This document shows positions 1 through 11,349 of a stretch of 64,000 nt of DNA, one piece after another; the first letter of the stretch is position 1, and every line of letters starts with the position of its first letter. Made by a program: the position numbers and the translations under genes. This stretch comes from Paramacrobiotus metropolitanus (taxonomy: Eukaryota; Tardigrada; Eutardigrada; Parachela; Macrobiotidae). The DNA lies in NCBI RefSeq assembly GCF_019649055.1, contig NW_026570223.1:2852001-2916000 (forward strand), in the 5' to 3' direction. Below the pieces are notes generated by a model. It did not search any database. It was not told the origin of the DNA and saw nothing but the letters and a program-made list of their open reading frames with translations.

Positions 1-1359
1 TCAACCAGCTATAAAGATGTTACGCTCGAGGTGCGGTTGCCCTATGACGAACGAAACTATCGTGTGAACTGTAGCACTAAATTCGTGTTTCCCATTTAGT
101 GGACCATTCCACCCACTCCATGGAGCCAAATATTCGGCGATAAATGTTCGTCACAAGCAACATCGGCTCCTAATGAGTGCAAGCTGGCTGATTTCTGCAA
201 GAAGAGTCCGACGGCATCCATGGGTGCTGGATTGTTTTCTCAGGGTGATCTGAATTATTACCTGTTTGATGGTGAGTTTTTAACCTCATTCATGGTGGTA
301 ATGGAGCGGTAGATCGCCTGTTTTGCTGATTACTCGTACTTATGAAAGTATTGATTTTGGAAAGCAGTGAGCCATGTTTTTTTGCTTCTCGAATGATCTG
401 ATGCAAGTTTTACATGGACTGTTTTTGCTTACAGATAATGGCTGCGCCCTGAAAGGAACGTTTAGCCCCTCGGGTGAAACCGGTCCTACGCTTACACCTA
501 CGCTTGGTCCTATGCCCACTGATCAGCTGTTTGCTGGACCATATGCCCCTGTATTGGCAGGAAAATCCGTTATAACAACTAAAGTGGTGCTGGATCAAAG
601 TGGCAAACCAGAGTTCGAGCTTGTATATGTACGTTGAAGTTGCCCATTGCCGTTTATTTTTGCACTTGAAACACGTTTCGTCGTGCCTGTCCACTCGTAA
701 TCGCTCGTTACTGCTTGTACCAATACAAAAAAATCACTTTTCTGTAGGATAAGGACGGAAATGCCGTGAAGTGCGTGGAACCGCTCAATGCCGACAACAC
801 CAAACCTTTCTGTGACGAATTGGTCAAAGTGGATATGACGAATACTTCAGACTTTTCGGCATGGACAGATGGCTCCACATTCAGTATATACTATTTTGTT
901 AGCGATGGTAAGTCCTAGCTCATACACCATTACCGAAAGCGGACCAAGATGTTCAGGATTGTTTTAATACAATAGGAACCGGAAAAAATATCATGCTGAA
1001 TGACGGCACAAATCATCCTGACCAGTCAGTATCCTTGATTGATGGACAGTCAACAATTGTTGAAGCCACTGCTTTGGATACCTTTAACGATGGGTCTGGC
1101 CAGTATCTGGCTGTGTTTGGTGCAAATGGTGCCGGTACACCATTCGTTGGAATTGCCGGCCTAGAAAATGAGAATGGTCTTTCGGCTACATCAGGACAGC
1201 TCCATCTTAATGTAAGCATTATTCGTACCGATGCGACTATACAGATAGCGCATCTACTTTCACTTGACTATTTTCTTCATATTACAGTGGCAAGCCCAGA
1301 ACGGTGAGAATTTTGTACCGCTTTATAAAACCCTTGTTGGATGTCCAGAAACCAGTTAA
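1..1359 (+). CDS. Uncharacterised protein, 3' part (5' end outside window)
   Basis: Six exons can be joined in phase: 1-30, 100-271, 435-628, 748-907, 976-1211 and 1288-1359, ending in TAA at 1357-1359 (287 residues visible). All introns are GT-AG and 69-163 bases long; donors at 272 (GTGAG), 629 (GTACGT), 908 (GTAAGT) and 1212 (GTAAGC) are good matches. The protein carries scattered cysteines (for example DKCSS, NECK, DFCKK, NGCAL, VKCVEP, VGCPETS at the C-terminus), Gly/Asn/Thr-rich stretches and no membrane segment, which suggests a secreted or extracellular domain; this is inference. I recognise no family. The start codon and any signal peptide lie upstream of the window. Confidence 0.75.
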
Positions 1360-1608
1360 ATCGTCGACGATGCATTTTTTGGAGTGATGCAATAATATGC
1401 ACAAAAGAGTTTATATATTGTGGAGACAACTTATGCATAAATACCACATTCTGTTGTAACCAGATTTCTAAAAGCGCTTTTATTATTGGGGAATGAGGGT
1501 GGTCTCTAAGATTGATCTTGCTTCCTGTCACACTACGATATCGAATCAATTAAAATGAACCTGAAACGTGAACATTTCCGAACTCTGAAAATGAGAAACG
1601 TTCTTCGG

Positions 1609-1614
1609 AATAAA
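1609..1614 (+). terminator. Poly(A) signal AATAAA
   Basis: A canonical AATAAA lies 250 bases after the stop codon of the gene ending at 1359. It is the first perfect hexamer downstream, so it is the likely 3' end signal. Confidence 0.45.
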
Positions 1615-1789
1615 AGCAAACACTTAGAAAAAGTGCACTGTGGAAGCTGTATGTAATCTACATTGTACGAATATCAGTAAACACCTACTGGATTATTCCA
1701 GCTCAAAACAAACCATTCACATTCTAACAAAACTCTGGGTATATTAGCAAATTTTCTTTTTATATCAAATATCACCGCTTATTTCCTAG

Positions 1790-2271
1790 CTATGACTTCT
1801 TATCAGCCGGCGCCGGTGCTGATGTAGTAGGAACATCATAGAAATAATCCCATGCGAAATCATTGTAAGATTGCTGCTGGATTCCCGCTTGAGTAGCGCC
1901 ATAAATTGGTGGTTTAGGAAGGTCTGCAGGAAACGTTAAAATAAAAATTAGTCAAGTTGTTTAGTTGTGGTAGATAGATTACTGACAGCCGCAAGTAACG
2001 CATTCTGTTACAGTAAATTATTACAATAGCAAATAGAAGTAAATAAACCCTAGAGTACTAGTAAACTGCTGCTGCTTGAATATTTTTAGCTTGATACCGT
2101 TTTTATAATCAAAAACTCTCATAGTTAAAGAAGCAGTGAAATGCCACAATTTTGTGCGTTTTTGTTTTGTTTCCGCATATACGTTAATTTCCGCGTAAAT
2201 TTCGGCGCAATCAATAAACTGCACCCATACTTAATATTTAAATACTTACTTAATAACTGTGCAACTGACAT
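1790..2271 (-). CDS. Tentative small protein (51 aa), two exons
   Basis: A terminal exon at 1923-1790 reads LPKPPIYGATQAG..., is rich in Gln, Tyr, Ala and Pro, ends APADKKS and stops at TAG; it follows a good acceptor (TTTCCTGCAG). The best matching first exon is 2271-2250, starting ATG (MSVAQLL) and ending at a strong donor GTAAGTATTT. The two join in phase (22 + 134 = 156 nt) to give a 51-residue protein with a 326-base intron. No family is recognised. The terminal exon is more secure than the first; a different upstream exon (for instance around 1980-2010) is possible, and the whole gene could be spurious. Confidence 0.35.
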
Positions 2272-3235
2272 CTGTTATTAACAATAAGGAGGTGTACAAA
2301 ACATAGTGACTTCTGTATACTCGTACCGGCCGTCGTGCGTATCAGTAATTGATTATTTCTCGTAGAAGCACATTACGCTAAGTGAACGTAGCATTACAGT
2401 TTGTTCTAAAATAGTACTTCTGAAAACTTTTCCCTAAAAGTTCAAAAAGTTGATGTAATGCTAAACTTCGATCGTCATTTCATTTTCGTAATACGTACTG
2501 GATTTGTTTATTGTAACTACATATTCAAAAAATCAACACCAACCGAAAACTGGCAATCCTCCATAATATAATCATTTAGTCTGTAGTAAAACTGACACGA
2601 CAAACGGCCATTATGTAATATATTGTTAGTGAAAATTCAGCGCTTACAGTCAGCAAGAGCTGTAGTGCGCACCACCGACTTGACTCATTAAATGCACGAA
2701 CAGTCGGTATTGTACTTCCAGCTGACTAATGCGAAATACGAAGGAAATACCGTACAACGCATCTAAATCTGGAACTCCCTGCAATTCCATCGCTTGTCCA
2801 TTGCTGATACTTACATATATACAACATTTACAACATTTTTACACTTATCGTTAGTTTTGTGTTGCAGTGCGGTCATTAAAAACACGTTTGATATTAGTCA
2901 ATACTGGAAACAAGGTGGATAGGGTTTACCCTATCCACCTTGCTGGAAATACTGACCATGCTTTCTCTACAAACAACATTATTACATCCTTTTATTGCAA
3001 AAAAAGTGAATTTTTCCGAGATGTAGCCGATGGCGCTTTCTTGTCAAGATCTATCCAGAATGCATTCCCATACAGTCAAAAAGATGAGGTGAAAAGCCAT
3101 TAAGGGTTCAATATTAAAATTACTAATTATATCTATATATTTATGACGTTTTCCCACGTAACACAGGAGCACAGCAGACTGAACTATTGCAGTGCAATTA
3201 TTAAAAGGTAAAATACGATTACAACCTTCGTACAA
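2272..3235. other. Intergenic, no convincing gene
   Basis: AT-rich sequence with many stops in all frames. The only structure I see is the hairpin at 2911-2942. An open frame across it (2867-3103, +) is not supported by splice sites or composition. Confidence 0.5.
2911..2942. repeat. Perfect hairpin, 14-bp arms, 4-base loop
   Basis: CAAGGTGGATAGGG is followed by TTTA and then its exact reverse complement CCCTATCCACCTTG. Partial pairing continues outwards to about 2897-2956 (GTCA.TA on the left against TA.TGAC on the right). It lies in a 1-kb region without a convincing gene between two small minus-strand genes. It could be a small MITE-like repeat, a structured RNA or chance. Confidence 0.8.
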
Positions 3236-3472
3236 TTAACATGCACACTTACAAATTGGTTGACCCCACCACTGTTGCGGTATAGTTCCGTAAGGAATGG
3301 CTGGAAAGGCAGGATATCCGCTGTATCCGCTCCCGTAGGCAGAGCCACCTCCGTATCCGCCGCCATACGATGGCCCACCTCCGCCATAACCGTATGCATA
3401 ACAGTGTTTTATGGAAATGATTAAGACGATCAACAATAGCGGTAGCGCTATGAGGCTTCTCATAATGCCCAT
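3236..3472 (-). CDS. Secreted Gly/Tyr-rich short peptide
   Basis: Single-exon frame of 78 codons starting MGIMRSLIALPLLLIVLIIS, a clear signal peptide or N-terminal hydrophobic anchor with cleavage likely near residues 25-27 (HCYA/YGYG). The mature part is a run of GYGGG, SYGGG and GSGYSGY segments followed by a short Pro-rich piece and an end with three close cysteines (ICKCAC). A second in-frame ATG is three codons inside. Such Gly/Tyr-rich secreted peptides occur among cuticle, silk-like and antimicrobial proteins of ecdysozoans; which applies cannot be told here. The same stretch is open in two other minus frames, but only this one has signal peptide plus repeat structure. Confidence 0.7.
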   Translation of the reverse strand: MGIMRSLIALPLLLIVLIISIKHCYAYGYGGGGPSYGGGYGGGSAYGSGYSGYPAFPAIPYGTIPQQWWGQPICKCAC

Positions 3473-4298
3473 TATACAATAACGATCAGGATCTAAACGA
3501 ATTAGCGGTTGTTAATTGCGATGAGTTTTGTTACTTTGTATGTCAATCGATTAATATCTCTTTGCTTTTGGTGTTATCGCACACTTTTGCTGCTCAACAA
3601 AATCGCAGTGCGCGAGTCACGGAAACGTATCGGAAGTTCGGAACCGGCGTGTGCAATACAACTACTGCATAATATCATAAAAGCATAACTGTTACAATCG
3701 TGGTCCATTTTCCATACCATTTTTTCGGTCATTCACATTTAGTCCAGTACATAGCCAAGGGCACTTAACAAGAGCAGTTAAATGTTTACGTACGATATCA
3801 TACATGATCATAATTATAGTCTAAACATTTATTCTTTAATAAAACATCATGATTGCTCTGCGAGTACTTACAGTTCTACGGCAGTTGCAACGTGATTATT
3901 GAAACAATTTTACTTATCAATGTGTTCCCTTTTTCGAAACCGAAACTCCAAAAGCCATAACTTTGCTAGTCTGCTCTAGTTAGAAGGTGATCAGTCTATT
4001 GTATTGATCGGTGTCAAATTTATGGAGTTATGCCACAATACATGGATTGAATCAGTCACTTACAGTGAAAACAACACTGATAACAAATCAAAAATAAATT
4101 ATCATGTTAATAATGGTGTAAGTTTTACCCATACGGAATTTCCATGAAAAATCACTTTAAAAAAATCTGGGAATTATCGGGTGGCTCACAATATCGACCA
4201 TCGGCATGAAAACAATGGACAACTAAAATCACAGAACACCTCCCAAGATATCACCGTACACGTGCCTTCCTTCCTAGCCTTTAAGTTAAAGTCTGCAT
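3473..4298. other. Intergenic between two minus-strand genes
   Basis: It holds the promoter side of the Gly/Tyr-rich peptide gene and the 3' flank of WASHC2. AT-rich; no further gene, repeat or clear poly(A) hexamer is evident. Confidence 0.5.
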
Positions 4299-7200
4299 TC
4301 AGTTCTTGAACAAATCATCATCATCGTCATCAAACAGTGATGGCTTTGTGCTCTTTTTCACGTCTCCTTTGTTACCCATGCCGACACCTGCCGTCTGGCT
4401 GGCTAAGGTCTGCTGCACCGCTTTAGCCGCACTAGCAGTTGACTCGAACAAATCCTCCTCATCGCTGTCAAATAACGCCGGTTTCTTTTTCGTTTCTTTA
4501 TCGAACACGGTCTTTTTAGCAGGCCTGGGCACGGATGACACATCTCCTTCCCCGCTCCCAAGGGGATTCAGAAGATTGACAGAAACGCCGGTTTTTTCAC
4601 TTTTAGCGCTGGATACCTTGGCTACCGGCATTTGTTTGACTGGATTCGACTTGCCAAACAAATCCTCCTCCGAATCTTCATCCAAAAACAGCGATCCACC
4701 GCGTTCTTTCAAGGAAGTCAGAGAGCCGCTGAAAGAGGATGAGGTTGACAGCGGGGGTGGTTCGGGAGTGGCGAACAACTGGGAATCTCTTTCCGGCATT
4801 GCAAAACTTAATACAGCCGGTGAAGATTTCGGTGGCGATGGTTTCTGGATAGCAGGCTCCTGTACGGGTGCTGCCACCGACTGCAGCGGGTCGATATCAG
4901 ACTCTTTTGGTAATACAGGTAGCTCCGCTTTAATAAGGCTAGGAAGCTTAGGCAAAGGTGGAAGAATTTCGTCCAGCTCTGGTAATTTCATTTCGGTCTT
5001 TACGTCTACCGGTAAAGGATGCTCTACAGCCTTGGCTGAAGACTCCACTGGTTTGTCCGTAGTTCTTCCTTCCTCGTTCACTTTACGTTCCTCGCCTCTT
5101 TCGCTAATAACCGTAGTTGGCGGCTACAAATTCAAAAATGTCAGAAAATAAAATTTCTACTTGTGAATAAAATCGTCTGACTGCAGCATGCGCACGGCAA
5201 AATCGAAACGTACCGAAGCGGTTTTTGCACTCCGTCTAGCAGCCACTGGTGGCTTCGGTGGTTCACTAGACTTTACTTCAGCCATCGTATCAATCGTCAT
5301 CTCAGGTATCATTGGGATAGTAGTTCCTTCCTTTCGATCGCTAACGTTGTGCTCTTCCGTTTTCACCTTCACAGCATTATCGGCCACACCAGGCGGTGTT
5401 GCAGAGCGATGTTTCTCCTCATCTTGACCGGCTTCTCCCGACGTTTTGATACCACGCCGACGAGGCACTGGTTTCGGGGTAGCTGGCGGCGACTGAACGA
5501 TCTCGGTGACGGAAGCCGTATCCGAAGGCATATCATTCGTTTCTTCAACGGAAGGCAACACTGGACTACTAGTCAATCCCGGCAATTTCCATTTCATGGG
5601 CTGGTACAATTTGGCTGGTGCGGTTTTCGGCGCCGGCTCCAGTTTTGGCTCGACAAAATCGGTGTCATCGATATCGGCATCCAAAGACCTGGATGTAGAT
5701 TTTAATTTATTCAAATTGTCTACCTTCTCGATAACCGCTGGTGTGACAACAGCATCGTCGGTGTTCTGTTGATTTCCGAGCTGACGTTCGAATCCTCTGG
5801 GAGAAGCGGCAGTCCTAGGCGTCATATGTTCCGTATCCACTGGCTCTGCGGGAGCAACCACCGGACTCGATTCCACATTCTGAGGAGCAAGATCCGGCAG
5901 CTTCCATTTCTTCACACTTGTATCAGCTTTCTTAGGTGGAGCTTCGACCTTCTTGGCAAAAAGATCGTCTTCTTCCTCTCCTTCGTCAAACAGGGACTTT
6001 GATTTCAACCCGGAAGGCTTTGCTTTAATCTCTTCTAACGTCTTTGTGGCGCTCGCTCCGTCCGCAGCTGATTGTTTATCAAGGGGATTGTTTATTACTG
6101 TTCCACTGTCGCTTCCAACAGGTTCTGCAGTCTCAGAAATAACACTATGCGTTTTCGTAGCAGGAATATCAATAAACTGATCATCAGAGCTGGCAAATTT
6201 TCGGGGATCGGCAAGGTAATCCACAGGTTTGATGTCTTCTTGCTTCGGTTTGGATTCAGTCGGAAGACCAAGACCGGGCAGTTGCCATTTTTCCACACCT
6301 TTCCGGCGAGGACTGGTTATTTTCTCTGCTGGTTCCGGCATAGGCTGAAGTTCTTTCGATGGCTGTTCAACAACACTTTCCACTTTCTTCTCTGACGGCG
6401 GTGTTTGAACAATCGGCTTGGATTTCGCGGCAACGGCAAACAAATCCTCGCTCTCGCTATCTTCGTCAAAAATATTAGAGCCTTTGATCGCGCTAGGTTT
6501 CACTGGCGGAGGTTGTGTTGCGGGTGCGGGAGTCTTTGATGGCGGTGCGGGCAGTACTGGCTCTTCTTTTGAGGATGGGGTTAGAGGGCCATTATCCAAA
6601 CCGGGTAGTTTCCATTTTTTATTAGTGGCGAATAAGTCGTCATCCTCGGAGCTTTCAAAAACTCCTTGAACTTTTTGTGCATCTTTGGCGGTTCTGGCTG
6701 ATGACTTCTCTTCTAATTTCTGCTTTTCCGTATTCTTCTTAGCCGGAGTAAAACTGGAAAGAGAATTAATAAGCTGACAACGTATAGTAAAACAGTTGGC
6801 TTAAATAAACGTCTCTTTTCGCAGTCAATAATTAGTTTTCTCAGAACAATTGTTTCACACAACAAGCGTAGTGTAAACCGAAATGCCGCGGAGCAGAAAA
6901 CCGAATGACATTCTTGCAAGCTATAACTTATTAATCATGATAAAAAATTCACTAACACTCCCAAATCATCATCTTCCTCCTCGTCATCGAAAATCGAAGG
7001 CTTCCCTTTTTTGGTAGAAACGCTTTTCTTGGCAGTTTCAAGCGCACTTTCCGGCACAACAGCAGGCAGGTTCGGCTTGCTAGCCACTATTTCTTTTTCC
7101 TCTGCTATAGGTTTTTGAACGGTGCGATTAGTAGGCTTAGGAGCAATAGCGAACAAATCATCGTCGCCATCGTCGTCATCAAACAGTGACGGCTTTTTGG

Positions 7201-9248
7201 TCGGCTTAACGGTACGTGTCGGTACCACAGTTGGAGGCAAAGGTTCAGATTCCGCTGGTTCCACAATTTTCGAAGCTAGAGGCTTTCCACCTAAACCAGA
7301 AATCAATGCACTGACAGCCAATCTGGTATATTTATTAGCATTCAGCATACCTTGAACAGGAGCGGGAATACCGATCTTTTTTGATAATTCTGACAAAAAT
7401 GGATTTGCCGTTTCCGATGGTTTCGGAGTGGCGAAAACGCTATCATTTTCTTCAGTGCGGTCATCCTCAAATAAGGTCGCTGATTTGGGAGGCCTGGCTG
7501 CAGCTGTTGGTTTTGGTGTTGGAATGTCGGAGGATTTCTCTCCTCTTGACTTCACAGACGGATTAGGAACGGAGAATAAATCATCTTCGTCTTCGGCGTC
7601 AAACAGCGAGGTAACCGGTTTAGAAGGCGCAACACTGTGAATGCTGCTCTGGGAAGACGAGCGAGGTGTAAATGAAGGCGTATCGTTTTCCGGTGGACGG
7701 GATGGCGGACCTAGCATACAAAAATATACACTGGATCCGCACTAGCTTTTAAGCGATTAACGTCAAACTGATTCACTCCAACGATTAGCAATTCTTCAGA
7801 AACAGCGCTTTCAGCTTTCAAACAAAAACATAAATAATAATCCGAAACATTTACTGCAAACACAATAGTTATTTTATTAGTAAACGCTTCAACGTATTGT
7901 ATTCTCAAGAAAACTCTGTCATAATAAGTAAGCAGTTTAAGTTTTAACCAACAACTAAATACAACCCGAGGTTTTATCAAACCAAACCTCTGTTGCAGAA
8001 TAACAGGAATTTAATCGTATTAATAAGTTTATGTTACCGACCTGGTCGTGCCGGCGAGGTCTTCGCTGGTCCAATCGGACGGGCAGCAAAAATATCATCC
8101 TCATTTTCCGATTCACTACTGCTGACCAGCGTGGTGTCTCTCCGGGGAATGGTAGGAAGCTTGGTGGGCACATAATCCGCATTTCTAACATCTTCACTGG
8201 ACTGCGGTGTATCACGACCGGAATTGTTAAAACTCCGCGAAGCAGCACGCTCCGCATCTATCACACTCTGCGCAGGCACCAAAACATCGTCCAGCTTGGC
8301 CGTCAAGACGATATCCTCGTCCGGCACAATTTCCTGCTCTTCCACTTGCAATTTCAAGCCGATGTAGCGATCGCGATTGAACTCCGCAGAACCAATTAAA
8401 TAAGGCAACGCTCGGCGTAAATATGGATCTTTGGGTTCGCGAAAGCTTCGCTTGCTGGTGGATGTCTCTTCTTCGTCGCTGTCGTCAATATTCACCTCAA
8501 CGGAATCGAAGTATGAATTGAGCACATTTTTGGTTAACGAGACGGCTTCCCGCAGCTGAAAAAACATTTCACAGACAATTACGCTGTGAACAAAAGCCAG
8601 AAACAAATCACAAAATTCAACGAACAAAAAATACGACAAAATTAAAAAATAAAAAGCACTGTCAAAACGAAATTTCGCAAGAAAATCACGAACAAAGCAG
8701 TAATTCAAAGTAAATTCGAATACCTCCAACAAAAACCTCCAAAAACTGCCTCCAATAAAATTTCTATACTCACCTCGGTCAGTCGCCTGTTTTCGGGTGT
8801 TTCTTGTTCTTTCGCGGTATCCGCCACCGATTTCTCCTCCGGCTTTTTAACAGGCTGGTTTTCCTCGTCGCGAACTCGGCTCTCCATGAACTGCGTGTTG
8901 GAAAGCATGTTGAAGGCATTCAGGCACGTCTGCAGTCGGACACGGCTTGTCTGGCATTCTTGAACGGCATCGCGCAACCGCTGCTCGGTCGATTCCGTGC
9001 GCGCGACAATGCGCCGTGAGAAATCTTTAAGCAGATTAAAATCATAAAACTGCTTCGGAAACAGACAGTTCACGCAAGTCAAAATAGCGAAAATACATGA
9101 TACGCGACTAGTTTCGTTATAATCCAAGTAAATCAAAACAATGCAAACCTTCGAGGCACTGAAACAAACTCGTATCGTTGGCCAGAGTCCAATTTTGCGC
9201 TTGTCCGTATAAGTTTTTAAACCTGTCTGGATCTTCGGCAGATCCCAT
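4299..9248 (-). CDS. WASHC2: WASH complex subunit 2 (FAM21)
   Basis: FAM21 is the scaffold subunit of the endosomal WASH complex, which drives Arp2/3 actin assembly; its acidic tail binds retromer and capping protein (family knowledge). Six exons join in phase: 9248-9149, 9024-8774, 8555-8042, 7710-6959, 6773-5214 and 5123-4299, 4002 nt or 1333 residues, close to the vertebrate length (about 1340). The head domain reads AQNWTLANDTSLFQCLEDFS and NAFNMLSNTQFMESRVRDEE, diagnostic for FAM21, then ALPYLIGS. The rest is a long disordered tail with many acidic LF motifs (LFDDDDDDLF, LFDSDEEDLF, SLFDEGEEEDDLF), the retromer-binding type, ending LFKN. A motif KW(K/Q)LP(G/D)L recurs four times. The exon 4 donor (6958 or 6952) and the exon 5 acceptor at 6774 are least certain; an intron removing 5213-5124 is needed to avoid an in-frame stop. 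Confidence 0.93.
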
Positions 9249-11349
9249 TATGGATGGTACTGGTGTTCCCAAAACTAACTGAAGTACAGTCGGAGCGCTA
9301 ACTGGATAACATCAAGTGCGAAAAAGGCACGATCGAAATTCGAGAGGAGCCAGCAAATCACAATTGCTTCACCATTTTCGAGTCGTAGAGAATCAAGTTC
9401 CAGATTTTGAACAACTCATTTGAAGAATCGAAAAATAAATAACAAGAACTGAACAACAGATGAAATCCTGATTGGAATACTGTAATTAAAGCGCCCACAG
9501 AATGGCGCAAATGCTTTTAATCTTTCGTTATTCTTATGGAAAATTTGGTAAAATTTAAGCAAAAGTGGTAATATCAAAAATGTGCCGTAGAGCGGTACGG
9601 TACGCAAAACAGATAAAAACAGTGTACAAAATACGGTAGTCAGATTGCAACACGTGATCATGCAGGAGGCAGTTTCGATTGCGTGTCGAGCTCAGCCACA
9701 TTCGGGTGTTCAGTTCTATTACTTCTGGCGAAACACCCTGCTTTGCTTTTTTATTCTTTGTTATGGGCTTCATCATGATCATTATTTATGAGTACTGTAC
9801 TGTAAACTCTACAGATATACTGACCTTTACAAAAACTGAAAAATCAAAGTCCATGTCGATTTTCTGTTTATTTCTAATCTGGATCGCATCATCGTAGCAT
9901 CAGTGTAGTCAGCACCACTTCCTCAGAATATATATTACTGACGATTTTGAAAACTGAATTTGTTAGAGAGATAACCAGTAAGTCCACTGCATGATTACGG
10001 TACATTTGTAAGTAACAAAGTCCGCTTGCCTATTTCTGTAGTCTTATTGTTTTTTGGTTTATTGAAAAAATAATCAAAAAACGTTTGTAGCTGTTACTTG
10101 TACATATACTTTTCTGTCAATCAGGTCACACCATCACAATACAGCAATGCCCGCTTGCCAGACATTATTTTTGGTTAACTTTACATTAGTGCAATGCGAA
10201 TACACTTACTCGTACTGTATGTACTGTGCTGCGAGCCGGCTACTGTGCCGGAATTCGAAAATAAACCACTTAAAAACTGTATACAAAATCACCACGGATA
10301 ACTGATAAGTAATGTTACTACGGTGTTTATGCTTGCGTTTTGACAGCGCTTGTACGTATTTTAGACTCTACAACCCCGTATGCAAATGTGGCAGATTTGC
10401 CAATCTGCATCCGATCATTCTGCTGACAGTGTATAAGTATGCGTATTCGCCTATAAGGCCATAACACAGTCATGGCATTAAGAACGTGCCGCGAGAAGAA
10501 CACACTGAAACGTTTTTCGTACCTGATAATTATTATGCCATACCCGTAGATGTTACCGCGCGATTATAATAATGCATTGTTTGCGGCCGTAAATGTTGGG
10601 TATACTGTGTGCTTTCGTCGTATCAGTGGTCAAAGTCCTTTTTGCATGCGCTGCTGCCGTTTGCCACATCGGAGCGGGGTTCGTGGTTGATCCATCCAGC
10701 AGGCACCGTGCGTCAAATTCACCCTGCAAGCGATGATCGCCAAGCTTTGTTTGTCTACAAAATCCGGAGCAGCTGAGCCATTGTCGGGACTCGAAGCGCT
10801 TACTTATGTATTGTTTGTTTTAATAAAAATATGGCTGGCTGGCGTTCTGATGCTGATCTTGTTATTATTCCTAAAATTTTACTATAAAAACTGAAAATTT
10901 CCGCGCCTTATCTACAGCTACAGCTGACGTTATATCCCCGGATTGCATTGCCGGGTTTGCGGATTTTTTCATCTTTGGCGTTTGTTGGAATTGCTCATAA
11001 TACTGGTAAACTGAAAACGCTCTTGTCTCCATTTTTTGATTGTTATCTTATTTCGAAGGAAATCCCAAACGTTTTCATGAACTGAATTTATAGTAGTGTA
11101 AAGTTGTGCTGCTTTGCTTAAAAATTCAGAAAGCGTAAATTAAAAGAACACTAACTGCTTGGATGATATTAACTAATGCTTGCATAATTGCATAAATATG
11201 TTAATTACATTACACGATAAAGATCCAAAGAGTTGTGCCACCCATTGCGATAAGACTATTATAAACTGTTTCCATAAACTCTTAAATATATTATATATCG
11301 TGGATTACTGTTTAGATCGCTGTTTCCGGCGTGGCGCCCAAAACAAAGA
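9249..11349. other. Intergenic, no gene seen
   Basis: Separates divergently transcribed WASHC2 (-) and the first GT31 gene (+). Contains short motifs such as TACTGTA (9793, 9798, 10213) but no exon with coding character. A 72-codon plus frame at 9679-9897 has a hydrophobic stretch but no other support. Confidence 0.5.

Noticed and set aside
2867-3103. 78-codon plus frame across the hairpin
   Set aside because: It reads through a perfect inverted repeat, and neither end has a convincing start or splice site context.
4306-5151. 281-codon plus-strand frame rich in Ser
   Set aside because: It is antisense to the last WASHC2 exon; its Ser runs are the complement of the acidic Asp/Glu codons of the LF motifs.
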